Origin: Scatosoma sp048465415
GTDB taxonomy: Bacteria; Bacillota; Clostridia; Christensenellales; Borkfalkiaceae
Direction: 5' to 3'
DNA length: 64,000 nt
Assembly: GCA_048465415.1 (NCBI GenBank)
Contig: DBFWLO010000021.1
Span: 62,001 to 126,000, forward strand
The position numbers and the translations under genes are program-made. The notes below the pieces were generated by a model that saw nothing but the letters and a program-made list of their open reading frames with translations, was not told the origin of the DNA and did not search any database. Below, in pieces: positions 16,583-24,532 of the stretch; within the stretch, counting starts at the first letter, position 1; every line of letters begins with the position of its first letter.

Positions 16583-17253
16583 TCCCGTTCCTCGATCATT
16601 TTTCTGACGTTAATGCTTTTCACCTGCGGCATACAGCTTTCCCGGAAAGAACAACCGCTGCATTTTTCCGTTTTGATCGCCGGAGGAATCCTTTTTTCCG
16701 CACTGTACTTTTCGATTTTTCCTAAAATATCCCGTAGCAACTTTTCGTTTCCCTCGCGAAAACCGTTATTTTCAAAAGGGATTTTTACCCGTTTCCTCGT
16801 TGAGGTGTAATATAAATAACACTCCGAATCGCATTGAAATACGCTGTCCACGCAAACCTTCTGCGCAAAGACTTGCAACGCGTCTTCCGAGCGGATTTCC
16901 GTATCGTCGCAGACGCCTTTTTTCGGCGGAGTCGGTTTATATTCCACGATCGTCACCTTGTAAAAATCCTTTAAAAAGGGTATGTATACACCTCCGTTTT
17001 TTTCCGGACATTTTATAAATTCCAGGCAATCGGCAACGCCGAATAAATTATATTCGTCGTTGAAGATCTGTACGTTGCTGCAAACGTATTTATTTTTGGA
17101 AGAGAATCCGTGTTCGCCGGAATGGACTTTATCGTGCGCGAGGTTTGCGCGCACGATAAAGAAATTTTCCGTCCATTGCCTGTCCGTCTCTATCAATCCC
17201 CAACGCCGGGGACAATACAAAAAATGCTGTAACGAACGAATGGAAACGGACAT
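16579..17253 (-). CDS. cas4: CRISPR-associated exonuclease Cas4
   Basis: 224 aa. Cas4 checks PAMs and trims prespacers with Cas1-Cas2. The four iron-sulfur cysteines are present: one in QHFLYCPRRWGLIE near residue 13 and three in EKCSGCSFRESCMPQ at about 195-210. The RecB-type nuclease core is seen as VHSGEHG, FGVADCLEF, VTIVEYKPTPPKKG (Glu-x-Lys) and DALQVFAQKVCVDSVF (motif III Gln). It lies between cas7 and cas1 and overlaps cas1 by ATGA. Confidence 0.95.
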   Translation of the reverse strand: MSVSIRSLQHFLYCPRRWGLIETDRQWTENFFIVRANLAHDKVHSGEHGFSSKNKYVCSNVQIFNDEYNLFGVADCLEFIKCPEKNGGVYIPFLKDFYKVTIVEYKPTPPKKGVCDDTEIRSEDALQVFAQKVCVDSVFQCDSECYLYYTSTRKRVKIPFENNGFREGNEKLLRDILGKIEKYSAEKRIPPAIKTEKCSGCSFRESCMPQVKSINVRKMIEERE

Positions 17254-17263
17254 AGACTCTCCT

Positions 17264-18133
17264 TTACAGCTTTTCTATCAGCTGTACGCCCTCGGGCATG
17301 GTTTTATCGATCGTTACGATATAATCGGAATACTTCCTCGGGAATTCCACGCCAGCTGCCTTTTCGACATGAATTTTATCGAACAAAATATGCGAAGGAG
17401 CATTGCCTAAGACGGAAGCGTGCCTGAATACGATCAGCTTTCTCATGCACATTTTACCGCGCGCCGCCGAATGATCGTTTTCGAACATATTCACGATCGC
17501 GTCCCACAAAAGTTCCAGATCTTCTTCGGAAAATCCGGTATCTTTTTGCGCAAGCGCCGCCGAGACGTATCCCTCGCCGCGATAGAGCGCATAGGGCACG
17601 ACGTTTTTTTTGCCCATCGTGGCGTCTTTCTTATTGAAATCCTCGTTGCTCGTCAATGCCTGGCGGGTAATCGTAAGTTCCTGCAAATAAATCGGATCGA
17701 TACTGCGCGCAAAATTCAGCTGTACGGGCCCGCGTACGATACCGCAGGGCTTGTCTCCCGTGCTCATCACCGCGCCGAAGGTACGTACGTCGTAATAGTT
17801 TTCGCACATGAATCTCCGCGCTTTCTGTACGCCGTCGTCCGTTTTCTTGCTCTTGCTCGTGGCGTCGCTGCCGGCTTTTTCATGCGCTTCCGCAAATTTA
17901 TCGTTGAGAGACCTGTCGGTTTTGACGAGGATATTATATCCCGGCGCCCCCTCTTTGACGAGCTCTACGAAGTTTCTGATCTTCCGTTTCAAGCACACGT
18001 CGGTGACGATACCGAGCCCCGATTCCGCATCCAGGCGAGGCATATTGCCCGCATCGGGATCACCGTTGGGATTACCGTTTTCCACGTCGAAGAGCATCAC
18101 GAATTCATATCTGTTGTTGATCGCTTCCATCAT
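17264..18133 (-). CDS. cas7: Cascade backbone protein Cas7 (Csd2, type I-C)
   Basis: 289 aa, normal for Csd2. Six or seven copies coat the crRNA spacer and form the backbone of the type I-C surveillance complex. Signature NRYEFVMLFDVENGNPNGDP at the N-terminus, RLDAESGLGIVTDVCLKRKI, TFGAVMSTGDKPCGIVRGPV and FARSIDPIYLQELTITRQ. The C-terminus has MRKLIVFRHASVLGNAPSH. The start codon shares a base with the cas8c stop (TAATG), which couples their translation. Confidence 0.97.
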   Translation of the reverse strand: MMEAINNRYEFVMLFDVENGNPNGDPDAGNMPRLDAESGLGIVTDVCLKRKIRNFVELVKEGAPGYNILVKTDRSLNDKFAEAHEKAGSDATSKSKKTDDGVQKARRFMCENYYDVRTFGAVMSTGDKPCGIVRGPVQLNFARSIDPIYLQELTITRQALTSNEDFNKKDATMGKKNVVPYALYRGEGYVSAALAQKDTGFSEEDLELLWDAIVNMFENDHSAARGKMCMRKLIVFRHASVLGNAPSHILFDKIHVEKAAGVEFPRKYSDYIVTIDKTMPEGVQLIEKL

Positions 18134-19974
18134 TAATTTTCCTCCGATTTATTTTCTTTTTTGGTATATAAAAACTTATTTTGCTGATAGTACCCGATCT
18201 GAAACTTTCCCTGTTCCTTCACAGACAGCGTATCGGGAAATTCGTCGGCGATACGATTCAATAAATCGCCTATCGTTATTTGATAGTATTTCTGCGCTCC
18301 GTCTTCTAACTTTTTAATATGTGCCTGCGCCAAACTTAAAAGGCGGGGAAAAATAAGCGCGGGCGTCGCGCAGGCGGAAGAAAAATAAGAATCCTTAATC
18401 GTTTTATTTAAATTTCCGCCTGCGGAATCTTTCTGCGCCTTTTCCAGAACGGCAAACAGCCGCCCCAAAAGATATGCTTGATTTTCATTTTTTTCGTTCA
18501 ATGCCATTTCTATTTTCTCCTCATTATCGTTATTCAAATAATTTCTGTTAAGACACGCTTTCAGGATTCCTATCCTGCGGTCGTTCATTTTTACAAACGG
18601 ATTTACTTCGGTGTCCGAATCGGTTTTGATCCTCCGCACGGTCGTTTCCAAAAGTACGCGGGGGAACTTCGTGCCGTTGATCATAGAATCAAGTAATTTT
18701 TCCGTCAACCCCGAAGGCGGCACGGGATTTTTTTCTTTGGGGGAAACGAGTTCTTTGAGCAGTTTCCAAAAGGGCGCCGCTTCTTTTCCCTCCGTCATCG
18801 ACATATCCGCATGGTAGCGAAGCACATTCTCCAAGATCCTGCCGAACGTGTTGTGGTAGTAAAATTTCACGGCGATTCGGGAGCTGTTCGGCACCATGCC
18901 GCAAATATGATATTCCACGTTTTCGTCCGTACCCAAGGCGGAAAAATCCGGTTTCTCGCCGCATTGAATCTGCCGCAGCGCCGATTCCAGACAATCCTCG
19001 CAGTCTTTGGAAATCTGCGTCTCCCCGATCCCATCGTTCCACTCCGGTCCGAAGGCGCAGCGGCTGAGAATTTGGCTGTACGTTTCCGCGCTCTTTTTCG
19101 TCGCCCAATGCACGATCGTCATATCGTTCAGATACGTTTTATGCGTGCGGGAAGAGAGTAAATAATTGAGCGCGGCGGTATATTTTTTCATGGCGCGCTC
19201 GGAAATACAGCTGTTATAGCTCTGCGCGCCGACGTTGCCGTACGATTCCTCGGAAGGATTGTTGAAGCACACGAGAATACACCCAGAAGGCTGACCGCCT
19301 TTTAACCCCTTTATCTTATTGTGGAGTTTTGCCAGCGGCAGAACTTCGCCTAAGACCGAGCATTGCGCGGACGGACGATCTGCCTCTCCGGCGCTTCGCG
19401 CTTCATATTCCCGCGCCCATTTTTCGCGGACTTCCGTCTCTTCATGGAGATAGTGAGTCGGCGCTCCGCTCAGACAAAACGCGAATCCGGCCGCAGAATA
19501 TCCTTTTACGATTTCGAGGAGCAACGGATTGTTCTTTTCTTCTTCGGGCTTCCAGGTCTTTGCAAACGCGAGAAACGCCTTGCAGAGCGGAGAAGTCAAA
19601 TTTTCAAAAAATTCTTCCGTTTTCCTTACGAACTCCGCATGGGATTTTTTCGCCTTACCCGTCCGATCGTCGGGAGAAAAGGTCTCACCTTCCGCGTTGA
19701 GTCCGAATAAGTATAAGGGCCGGTGCTCGACGACGTTGCTTTCAATCCCGGACTTTTGCGTCCGCAGCGGGAAGCCGTCCATGAGCCGCGGAACGGTCTT
19801 GCTCTTTTTGCCGCCCGTCTCGATCGTTTCCCGTAAAGAAAGAATCCGCTCGGGTTTTCCGTCGAGCGATAGACATACCAAATAAGAAATCGGGACCTTA
19901 GAAAAAGCCTCGTCGGTCAACAGTCCTTGCGCGGATAAAACATCGGCGTAATCGCATAACGCTTTTAACAACAT
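18133..19974 (-). CDS. cas8c: Cascade large subunit Cas8c (Csd1)
   Basis: 613 aa. Cas8c reads the PAM in target DNA and helps recruit Cas3; in type I-C systems an internal start in cas8c often also makes the small subunit Cas11c. The Csd1 family is recognised by LLKALCDYADVL at the N-terminus, GGQPSGCILVCFNNPSEESYGNV-type loop (positions about 225-250), TALNYLLSSRTHKTYL, MTIVHWATKKSAETY and YLLGRLFAVLEKAQKDS near the C-terminus. The gene overlaps the cas5c stop by 10 bases and the cas7 start by one. I did not find a distinct ribosome binding site for Cas11c. Confidence 0.95.
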   Translation of the reverse strand: MLLKALCDYADVLSAQGLLTDEAFSKVPISYLVCLSLDGKPERILSLRETIETGGKKSKTVPRLMDGFPLRTQKSGIESNVVEHRPLYLFGLNAEGETFSPDDRTGKAKKSHAEFVRKTEEFFENLTSPLCKAFLAFAKTWKPEEEKNNPLLLEIVKGYSAAGFAFCLSGAPTHYLHEETEVREKWAREYEARSAGEADRPSAQCSVLGEVLPLAKLHNKIKGLKGGQPSGCILVCFNNPSEESYGNVGAQSYNSCISERAMKKYTAALNYLLSSRTHKTYLNDMTIVHWATKKSAETYSQILSRCAFGPEWNDGIGETQISKDCEDCLESALRQIQCGEKPDFSALGTDENVEYHICGMVPNSSRIAVKFYYHNTFGRILENVLRYHADMSMTEGKEAAPFWKLLKELVSPKEKNPVPPSGLTEKLLDSMINGTKFPRVLLETTVRRIKTDSDTEVNPFVKMNDRRIGILKACLNRNYLNNDNEEKIEMALNEKNENQAYLLGRLFAVLEKAQKDSAGGNLNKTIKDSYFSSACATPALIFPRLLSLAQAHIKKLEDGAQKYYQITIGDLLNRIADEFPDTLSVKEQGKFQIGYYQQNKFLYTKKENKSEEN

Positions 19975-20681
19975 TTGCTTTCCTCCCGATATTTTTTCAC
20001 GTCGACGAATCCGTCGATCATTTTAGGATGATAGAACACCGCCTCGGCGCGATCCGAAAAATAAACGGGATCCCACTTCTCGCGCAGTTTTTCCTCGTCG
20101 GCGTATTTTAAACCGTAAAGCATAACGCCCAGATCCCGCTCGCCCCTGTTCTCTTCCGCGACTGCGTCCATATCAAACTTCTCCGTCAAAGCGATTTTTT
20201 TGATCGGATATTCTCTGCATCCCATGCAAGGCGCGCGAAAATATTGCCCTTTTTCCAATCTGCGCTTGATGATGCTGTAATACTTAGCCTCGGTACAATC
20301 GGGCTCTTCCGAGGCGACTCCCGTCATTTCAAAATGGAAGCCGATCCCATACGCAACGTCTTTCAAAAGCAGAGAAGTCCGCTGACTGATAGCCTCTTTC
20401 GTATAAACGGTCGGATCTCCTCCTCGTCCTTCCATCCGGCTCTTTACCGCCGACAACAACACCTTTTCCTTGACCTCGTTTTTTCGTACTCCGATTGTGC
20501 GAATGGGTTTGAAAACGACGATCTCATCCACGACATAGCGTATGGCAGGCTTCCAAAATACGCTTTTGAGGATTCCTTCGACCGCACTCGGCGTAGGAAC
20601 GAGATAACTGTTTCGCTCCACTTTCGTACACGGGTCGGTGAAAAGCGCGTAGTCCGCTTCACAAATAATTTTAAACGGCAT
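19965..20681 (-). CDS. cas5c: crRNA-processing Cascade protein Cas5c (Cas5d, type I-C)
   Basis: 238 aa. In type I-C, which lacks Cas6, this protein cuts the repeat transcript and stays bound to the 5' handle. Motifs: ADYALFTDPCTKVERNSYLV, PTPSAVEGILKSVFWKPAIR, IRTIGVRKNEVKEKV, and APCMGCREYPIKKIAL followed by LGVMLYGLKYAD. The Tyr, Lys and His residues expected in the RNase site are represented in this core, but I cannot align them exactly. A Cas6 gene is absent from the locus, as expected. Confidence 0.95.
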   Translation of the reverse strand: MPFKIICEADYALFTDPCTKVERNSYLVPTPSAVEGILKSVFWKPAIRYVVDEIVVFKPIRTIGVRKNEVKEKVLLSAVKSRMEGRGGDPTVYTKEAISQRTSLLLKDVAYGIGFHFEMTGVASEEPDCTEAKYYSIIKRRLEKGQYFRAPCMGCREYPIKKIALTEKFDMDAVAEENRGERDLGVMLYGLKYADEEKLREKWDPVYFSDRAEAVFYHPKMIDGFVDVKKYREESKCC

Positions 20682-20706
20682 CTGTTTTTCCTTTGTACCT
20701 CCTTGA

Positions 20707-21162
20707 TCATTTTACGGTTATATACAATCGTACACTTTTGAAATCTCCTAGATCCGACATACTATCTGTCGAGCAACAAAAAACATACTCACCTTTTTCT
20801 TTCAGACACTGTGATTCGCGTTGATGTCCTTCCGAATCCGTATAAAAAAAACTTTCCTGAAAAAAATTTTCTTTTTCGGTCGGCGGAGCAAGCCAATTAT
20901 TCTTAGCGACTTCCCCAAATTGATATCCCGCGACGAAAAGGTGATGTTCTTGTCCGTCATACGTCCTTTCTATATGAATTTCTTTTACTTCGGGGGAAAA
21001 AATCCAATATTCGCCGTCATCTGATTCAATCTTGATCGAAACTTTATGATTTTTGTCTTTTTCCGTCCCGGATTTGTAACAAACGAAGAAGCCCAATCTT
21101 AAAAAGGCTTTAAAAGTAAAGTTTGAATGCTCTTTTTTTCTTAACCATTTCAGCCTTTTCAT
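20707..21162 (-). CDS. Unknown 151-aa protein inside the type I-C cas operon
   Basis: It starts at ATG 21162 after GAAGGAATCAAAGG. It is the first gene after the second promoter (21323-21351) and sits 25 bases ahead of cas5c, a place normally empty in cas3-cas5-cas8-cas7 operons. The chain is basic at its start (KRLKWLRKKEHSN), then beta-rich and acidic: VSIKIESDDGEYWIFSPEVK, HHLFVAGYQFGEVAKNNWLA, GDFKSVRLYITVK. No signal peptide, membrane segment or catalytic motif is seen. It is not any standard Cas protein I know. It could be a passenger, an immunity-type partner, a regulator or an accessory effector. Co-transcription with cas5-8-7-4-1-2 is strongly implied by spacing. Confidence 0.7.
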   Translation of the reverse strand: MKRLKWLRKKEHSNFTFKAFLRLGFFVCYKSGTEKDKNHKVSIKIESDDGEYWIFSPEVKEIHIERTYDGQEHHLFVAGYQFGEVAKNNWLAPPTEKENFFQESFFYTDSEGHQRESQCLKEKGEYVFCCSTDSMSDLGDFKSVRLYITVK

Positions 21163-21234
21163 CCTTTGATTCCTTCTGTTTGAATTTTCTTTCGAGTTTT
21201 GTTAAAGACTCGAAAGAATACTATAAATTCATTC

Positions 21235-21316
21235 GTTTCAACTCACCCAGCTAAAGCCGGTTAACAAACTAAGCAGTCGTTCTATTCATGCCTCACTCAA
21301 TATAGATCTTGAATGT
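21235..21316 (-). ncRNA. Candidate crRNA-like leader RNA of the cas5-cas2 operon
   Basis: The transcript expected from the promoter at 21323-21351 begins near 21316 and runs about 150 bases before the 151-aa gene. Two elements in it resemble the 3' handle of the local CRISPR repeat (GCGTGAATTGAAAT): GCATGAATAGAAC at 21291-21279 and GGTGAGTTGAAACG at 21247-21234. The second is preceded by a hairpin (CCGGC, TTTA, GCTGG), as in a real repeat. A short spacer-like segment (GACTGCTTAGTTTGTTAA) lies between. This arrangement recalls the CreR/CreA crRNA-like guides known from other type I systems. I could not find its DNA target by eye. A second hairpin (21189-21220, arms TTCTTTCGAGT/ACTCGAAAGAA) follows. 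Confidence 0.4.
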
Positions 21317-21322
21317 ATTTAT

Positions 21323-21351
21323 AGTATATCATATTTTTCTTCTCTTGTCAA
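21323..21351 (-). promoter_or_regulatory. Strong internal promoter between cas3 and the rest of the cas operon
   Basis: Minus strand TTGACA (21346-21351, consensus), 17-base spacer, TATACT (21323-21328). It allows the interference and adaptation genes to be expressed apart from cas3. Confidence 0.75.
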
Positions 21352-21410
21352 TATCTTTACTTGGAAAAATTTTACACTTTTGAAAAAAATTTTTATAATT
21401 ATGAAGGTTA

Positions 21411-23717
21411 TCAACAGAAGACAGCTCCTCCGTTTTTACTTTGCAAGGAAATTCCAGTCTCTTTATCATAGTAAACAGACGCTTCCAATACGCAGACGCC
21501 GCCGTATTCCTTTACCGCGCCTAGCTGGAAAAGTTCTTCGAATTCTTTTAAATTTACGGTTGCCGCATAGGGCTGTAAACTTCTTTGAGGCACCGGTATC
21601 CCCAACCTAAGCTGTTCCAACTTTTGCGCAATCTCTTCGCACGGAATAACGACCGAGAAGCTGCCCTCTTCGATGAAACGAAATCTATCCGCATAAGAGG
21701 CGAAATCGAACTTCTGCAATTCCTCTCCGAAATATTTTTGATCCTTACTGAAATTCATCTCGGTGATCCCGAGCCTTTTATCGTAATAGACCGCGTCGAA
21801 GTAATCGGCGATACATTCGGGATTCCGCAACGCGTTCGCGCCTCTGCGTTCCATTTCCCCACGCGCGATTTCTCCCTTCACGCCCAATTCGCCGCTTATG
21901 CGTTCGTCGAACTGAAAGACATAGACGATACAGCCCTCTCCTCTTCCTTCGCGGTTGCAGCGGCCGGCCGTCTGCAAAATATTATCGACGCCCGCGAGTT
22001 CGCGAAAAACGCAGGAAAAATCCAGATCCACACCAGCTTCGATCAAAGAAGTAGAAATCACTATGACTCCTTCCTTTAAAGTACCGTCGCGTAAAGCTTC
22101 CAGATCCGCGCGGATCCGTTTGATACACTTTTGTCTGTCCATCGGAGTCATGGACGTAGAGAGGTGATATTTTCGCCCCGGCGCCTTTTGATACAGTTCG
22201 CGCGCCTTTTTCTTCCTGTTTACGACAATGAGAGAGCTCTTGCTTTCACCGGCCCGCTGCAACAGCCGCTCGTCGCTGCAAGTGTTTATCCATTTGATTT
22301 CGCTGTTGTAAAAATCTTTAAAAAGCCGCTTATCTTCAATCAGTTCCAACATGGGAATCTTATGAGCGCAGTACTTTTCCGCCAACGCGGGAAAATCGGG
22401 CATAGTAGCGGTCAAGAATATCGCTTCGCTGTTGTAATAGGAAGTCAGTTGTTCGATCGCACTCATGCACGGCTGAAAGTATTTGACGGGCAGCATGTGC
22501 ATTTCATCGAAAACGAGAATACTGTCCGCCATATTCCCGAGTTTTCTCAATCGACTTTTTTTGTTGGAATAGATCGACTCAAAAAATTGTACGGCCGTAG
22601 TGACGATGACGGGAGCGCTCCAATTTTCCGCCGCGGCTTTTAATTTATTTTCCGCACGGATCCCCTCCTCGCCGCCCTCTTTATCCAACCCTTTCCATAT
22701 CGAAGACTGTCGGTCGGCAACGCTTAAAGCGTCAAAATCGAAATTACAATGGTGCTCCAAAATTTCCAGACATGCACCACGGCCGCTCTCTTCTCCGACT
22801 ATCTTTTTAAATTCCTGCGCCGTTTGCTCAATGATACTCGTATAGGGAATGACGTAAATGATGCGCTTTTTATTTCCCTTCCGTAACCGTTTCAGCGCCA
22901 GCGACAGGGAGCACAGCGTTTTTCCGCTGCCCGTCGGCATATTAAGAAGATAAATTCCGGAGTCTTGGTCGATTTTATCCATCGCCTGTTTTTGCAGAGC
23001 GGCGCGGCTGCGTTTCACCGGAGTATCCGCTCGAAAACTATCCATTTTCTCTTGAAGGCGGCGCTGCGCTTCTTCAAAATCCGCTTTCAACGCCGTTCTC
23101 TTGCACTGTCGGCAAAATTCCTCGGTATCGATAAAATCCGCGTCAGTGAGAACGCTGAACAGATAACGCACCATAAAGGTATAGTACTCATAAAAGCGCC
23201 GTGCCTCGGATTCTTTGCCGGGAATGAGTTTCAGCGTCTTTATCATTCCGTCCCAAGTTCGTTCGAACGCCGCTTCGCATTTTTTCTTTACAAACAGATC
23301 GGAAAGTTCACGTTCAAACGCGCTTACGTCTTCGCTTTCGCGTTTGAGTTTTCCACAGAGCGTCGGCCGATCCGCGTTATCGGTCCCGGCACCATAGTCG
23401 GGTAAGCCGCTGTGATGCCCCGCGATCGCGTATTCCAGGGCAACCGCAATTATGTTCCCCGGAAAATTCCGAGCCAGATACTGAGCGCCGCAAAAGGCAT
23501 GTTCGATAGGATAGCGATAACGTCCTTCCAAACGGCCCTGAAAATCCGCCTGATATTTTCCCATATCATGCAGCAATCCCGCGAAATAGGCGAGTTCCCG
23601 ATATAAAGGCAGAGAGTTGTTCCTCGCCCGCGAGGCGGTTTCTTCGAGGTGTGTTCGCAGCGTCTGCCACTCTTCCTTCGGCCGATTCTCCAATGTGTGT
23701 GCATAGTATCTCGTCAT
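21411..23717 (-). CDS. cas3: CRISPR-associated helicase-nuclease Cas3 (type I-C)
   Basis: 768 aa. Cas3 is recruited by Cascade and degrades the target DNA. N-terminal HD nuclease: THLEETASRARNN, FAGLLHDMGKYQADF, IEHAFCGAQYLAR and ALEYAIAGHHSGLPDYG (metal ligands). Helicase: LLNMPTGSGKTLCSLSLAL (motif I), YVIPYTSIIEQTA (Ia), ILVFDEMHMLP (motif II), FLTATMPDFP (III), STSLIEAGVDLDFS (V) and LQTAGRCNREGRGEG (VI). The C-terminal domain follows. The start is ATG 23717 after GGAG. It has its own promoter and is followed by a 248-base gap with a second promoter, so it is the first unit of a two-promoter cas locus. Confidence 0.97.
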   Translation of the reverse strand: MTRYYAHTLENRPKEEWQTLRTHLEETASRARNNSLPLYRELAYFAGLLHDMGKYQADFQGRLEGRYRYPIEHAFCGAQYLARNFPGNIIAVALEYAIAGHHSGLPDYGAGTDNADRPTLCGKLKRESEDVSAFERELSDLFVKKKCEAAFERTWDGMIKTLKLIPGKESEARRFYEYYTFMVRYLFSVLTDADFIDTEEFCRQCKRTALKADFEEAQRRLQEKMDSFRADTPVKRSRAALQKQAMDKIDQDSGIYLLNMPTGSGKTLCSLSLALKRLRKGNKKRIIYVIPYTSIIEQTAQEFKKIVGEESGRGACLEILEHHCNFDFDALSVADRQSSIWKGLDKEGGEEGIRAENKLKAAAENWSAPVIVTTAVQFFESIYSNKKSRLRKLGNMADSILVFDEMHMLPVKYFQPCMSAIEQLTSYYNSEAIFLTATMPDFPALAEKYCAHKIPMLELIEDKRLFKDFYNSEIKWINTCSDERLLQRAGESKSSLIVVNRKKKARELYQKAPGRKYHLSTSMTPMDRQKCIKRIRADLEALRDGTLKEGVIVISTSLIEAGVDLDFSCVFRELAGVDNILQTAGRCNREGRGEGCIVYVFQFDERISGELGVKGEIARGEMERRGANALRNPECIADYFDAVYYDKRLGITEMNFSKDQKYFGEELQKFDFASYADRFRFIEEGSFSVVIPCEEIAQKLEQLRLGIPVPQRSLQPYAATVNLKEFEELFQLGAVKEYGGVCVLEASVYYDKETGISLQSKNGGAVFC

Positions 23718-23776
23718 ACTTTGTTTCTCCGTTTTTATAAAATCCGCTTGTCAATTTTTGTCATATTATGTAAATA

Positions 23777-23805
23777 ATTATAACTCTTTTTTATAGAAAT
23801 GTCAA
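23777..23805 (-). promoter_or_regulatory. Promoter of cas3
   Basis: Minus strand TTGACA (23800-23805), 17-base spacer, TATAAT (23777-23782). A perfect consensus promoter with a leader of about 50 bases. Confidence 0.75.
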
Positions 23806-23875
23806 TAGGCTTTGCAAATTTAGCTGCCGCAAAATAACTGTTTCCGATTTTCTAAGATCGCATGAGTAAATAAAT

Positions 23876-23909
23876 CGGCGGAAGGCGTTTTCTCCGACGC
23901 CCTCCGCCG
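23876..23909 (-). terminator. Terminator of the vanished AraD-like gene
   Basis: CGGCGGAAGGCGT (23876-23888) pairs with ACGCCCTCCGCCG (23897-23909), one mismatch. The minus strand continues ATTTATTT. It lies just after the ancestral stop of the pseudogene. Confidence 0.6.
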
Positions 23910-23931
23910 AGCGATTCCCATAATTTCAGTT

Positions 23932-24166
23932 TTATTTTTTCTGTCCGTAATAGACATGTTTACCGTGTTTTCTGAAATAGTGCTCGAGCAAAACGATTCT
24001 GCTCTCTCCGGGTTCGGCTCTATTTGTCTCGTTTGAATCGCCATTTCCGCCACCGCTTCCAGTGTCACCGCGTTATCCACTATTTTCTCCAGAGTCCTTC
24101 CCCACGTGAACGAGCCATGGTTTTTCACCAGCACCGCGGGGAGCGGGTTGTTGTCCTCCCAAAAAC
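23932..24166 (-). pseudogene. C-terminal fragment of an L-ribulose-5-phosphate 4-epimerase-like gene
   Basis: AVLVKNHGSFTWGRTLEKIV and DNAVTLEAVAEMAIQTRQIE match the second half of the class II aldolase/AraD family. A one-base shift then follows; in the other frame the family's end LEHYFRKHGKHVYYGQKK is intact with TAA at 23932-23934. The N-terminal half with the zinc-binding HTHS is missing. The fragment is fused directly to the L-fucose isomerase-like fragment upstream, so a deletion joined the two. The gene would have cleaved or epimerised a phosphorylated deoxy- or pentose sugar. Confidence 0.75.
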
Positions 24167-24517
24167 GCTACGGCAAACTTGTCGCCACGGGCAGTACTTC
24201 TCCTTCCGCCACATACGCGTACAGATGATTGTCCGCCGTGCTCTGTAAACGGTAGAACGTGATGTCTCCCGGTTGTATATCACCCTCTAACGTTCCGTTC
24301 GCCACTTCTATCGGCAGCGACCGCGTCATGATCTTCTGGTATTTCATAACGGGGTTACAAACCTTCTTCGCGCACGTGTTCCCGCAATGGAAACCGCGCC
24401 GTACTTCCTCTCATAAGCGGCAACCAACGCCTTTCTGCGGTTCACCGACAGGCTCTCGGGAAAGCAGTCCCTACTTACCGCCACGATTCCGAGTTTGATT
24501 TTGGGAATATTCTTCAC
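24167..24517 (-). pseudogene. Fragmented L-fucose isomerase-like gene
   Basis: Translation from GTG 24517 gives NIPKIKLGIVAVSRDCFPES, then LSVNRRKALVAAYERKYGAV, the N-terminus of L-fucose isomerase-like proteins. After about 60 codons the central part (about 350 residues) is missing. The C-terminal part follows in another frame: LEGDIQPGDITFYRLQSTAD, then NHLYAYVAEGEVLPVATSLP and a stop. It ends where the AraD-like fragment begins. The gene cannot make an enzyme. Together with the AraD remnant it shows that a fucose/rhamnose/arabinose-type isomerase-aldolase operon has been lost here. Confidence 0.75.
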
Positions 24518-24532
24518 CTCAATGTCTCAAAA

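Noticed and set aside
21189..21220. TTCTTTCGAGT/ACTCGAAAGAA hairpin as a transcription terminator before the 151-aa gene
   Set aside because: No T-run follows on the minus strand, and a terminator here would cut off cas5-cas2 from their promoter.
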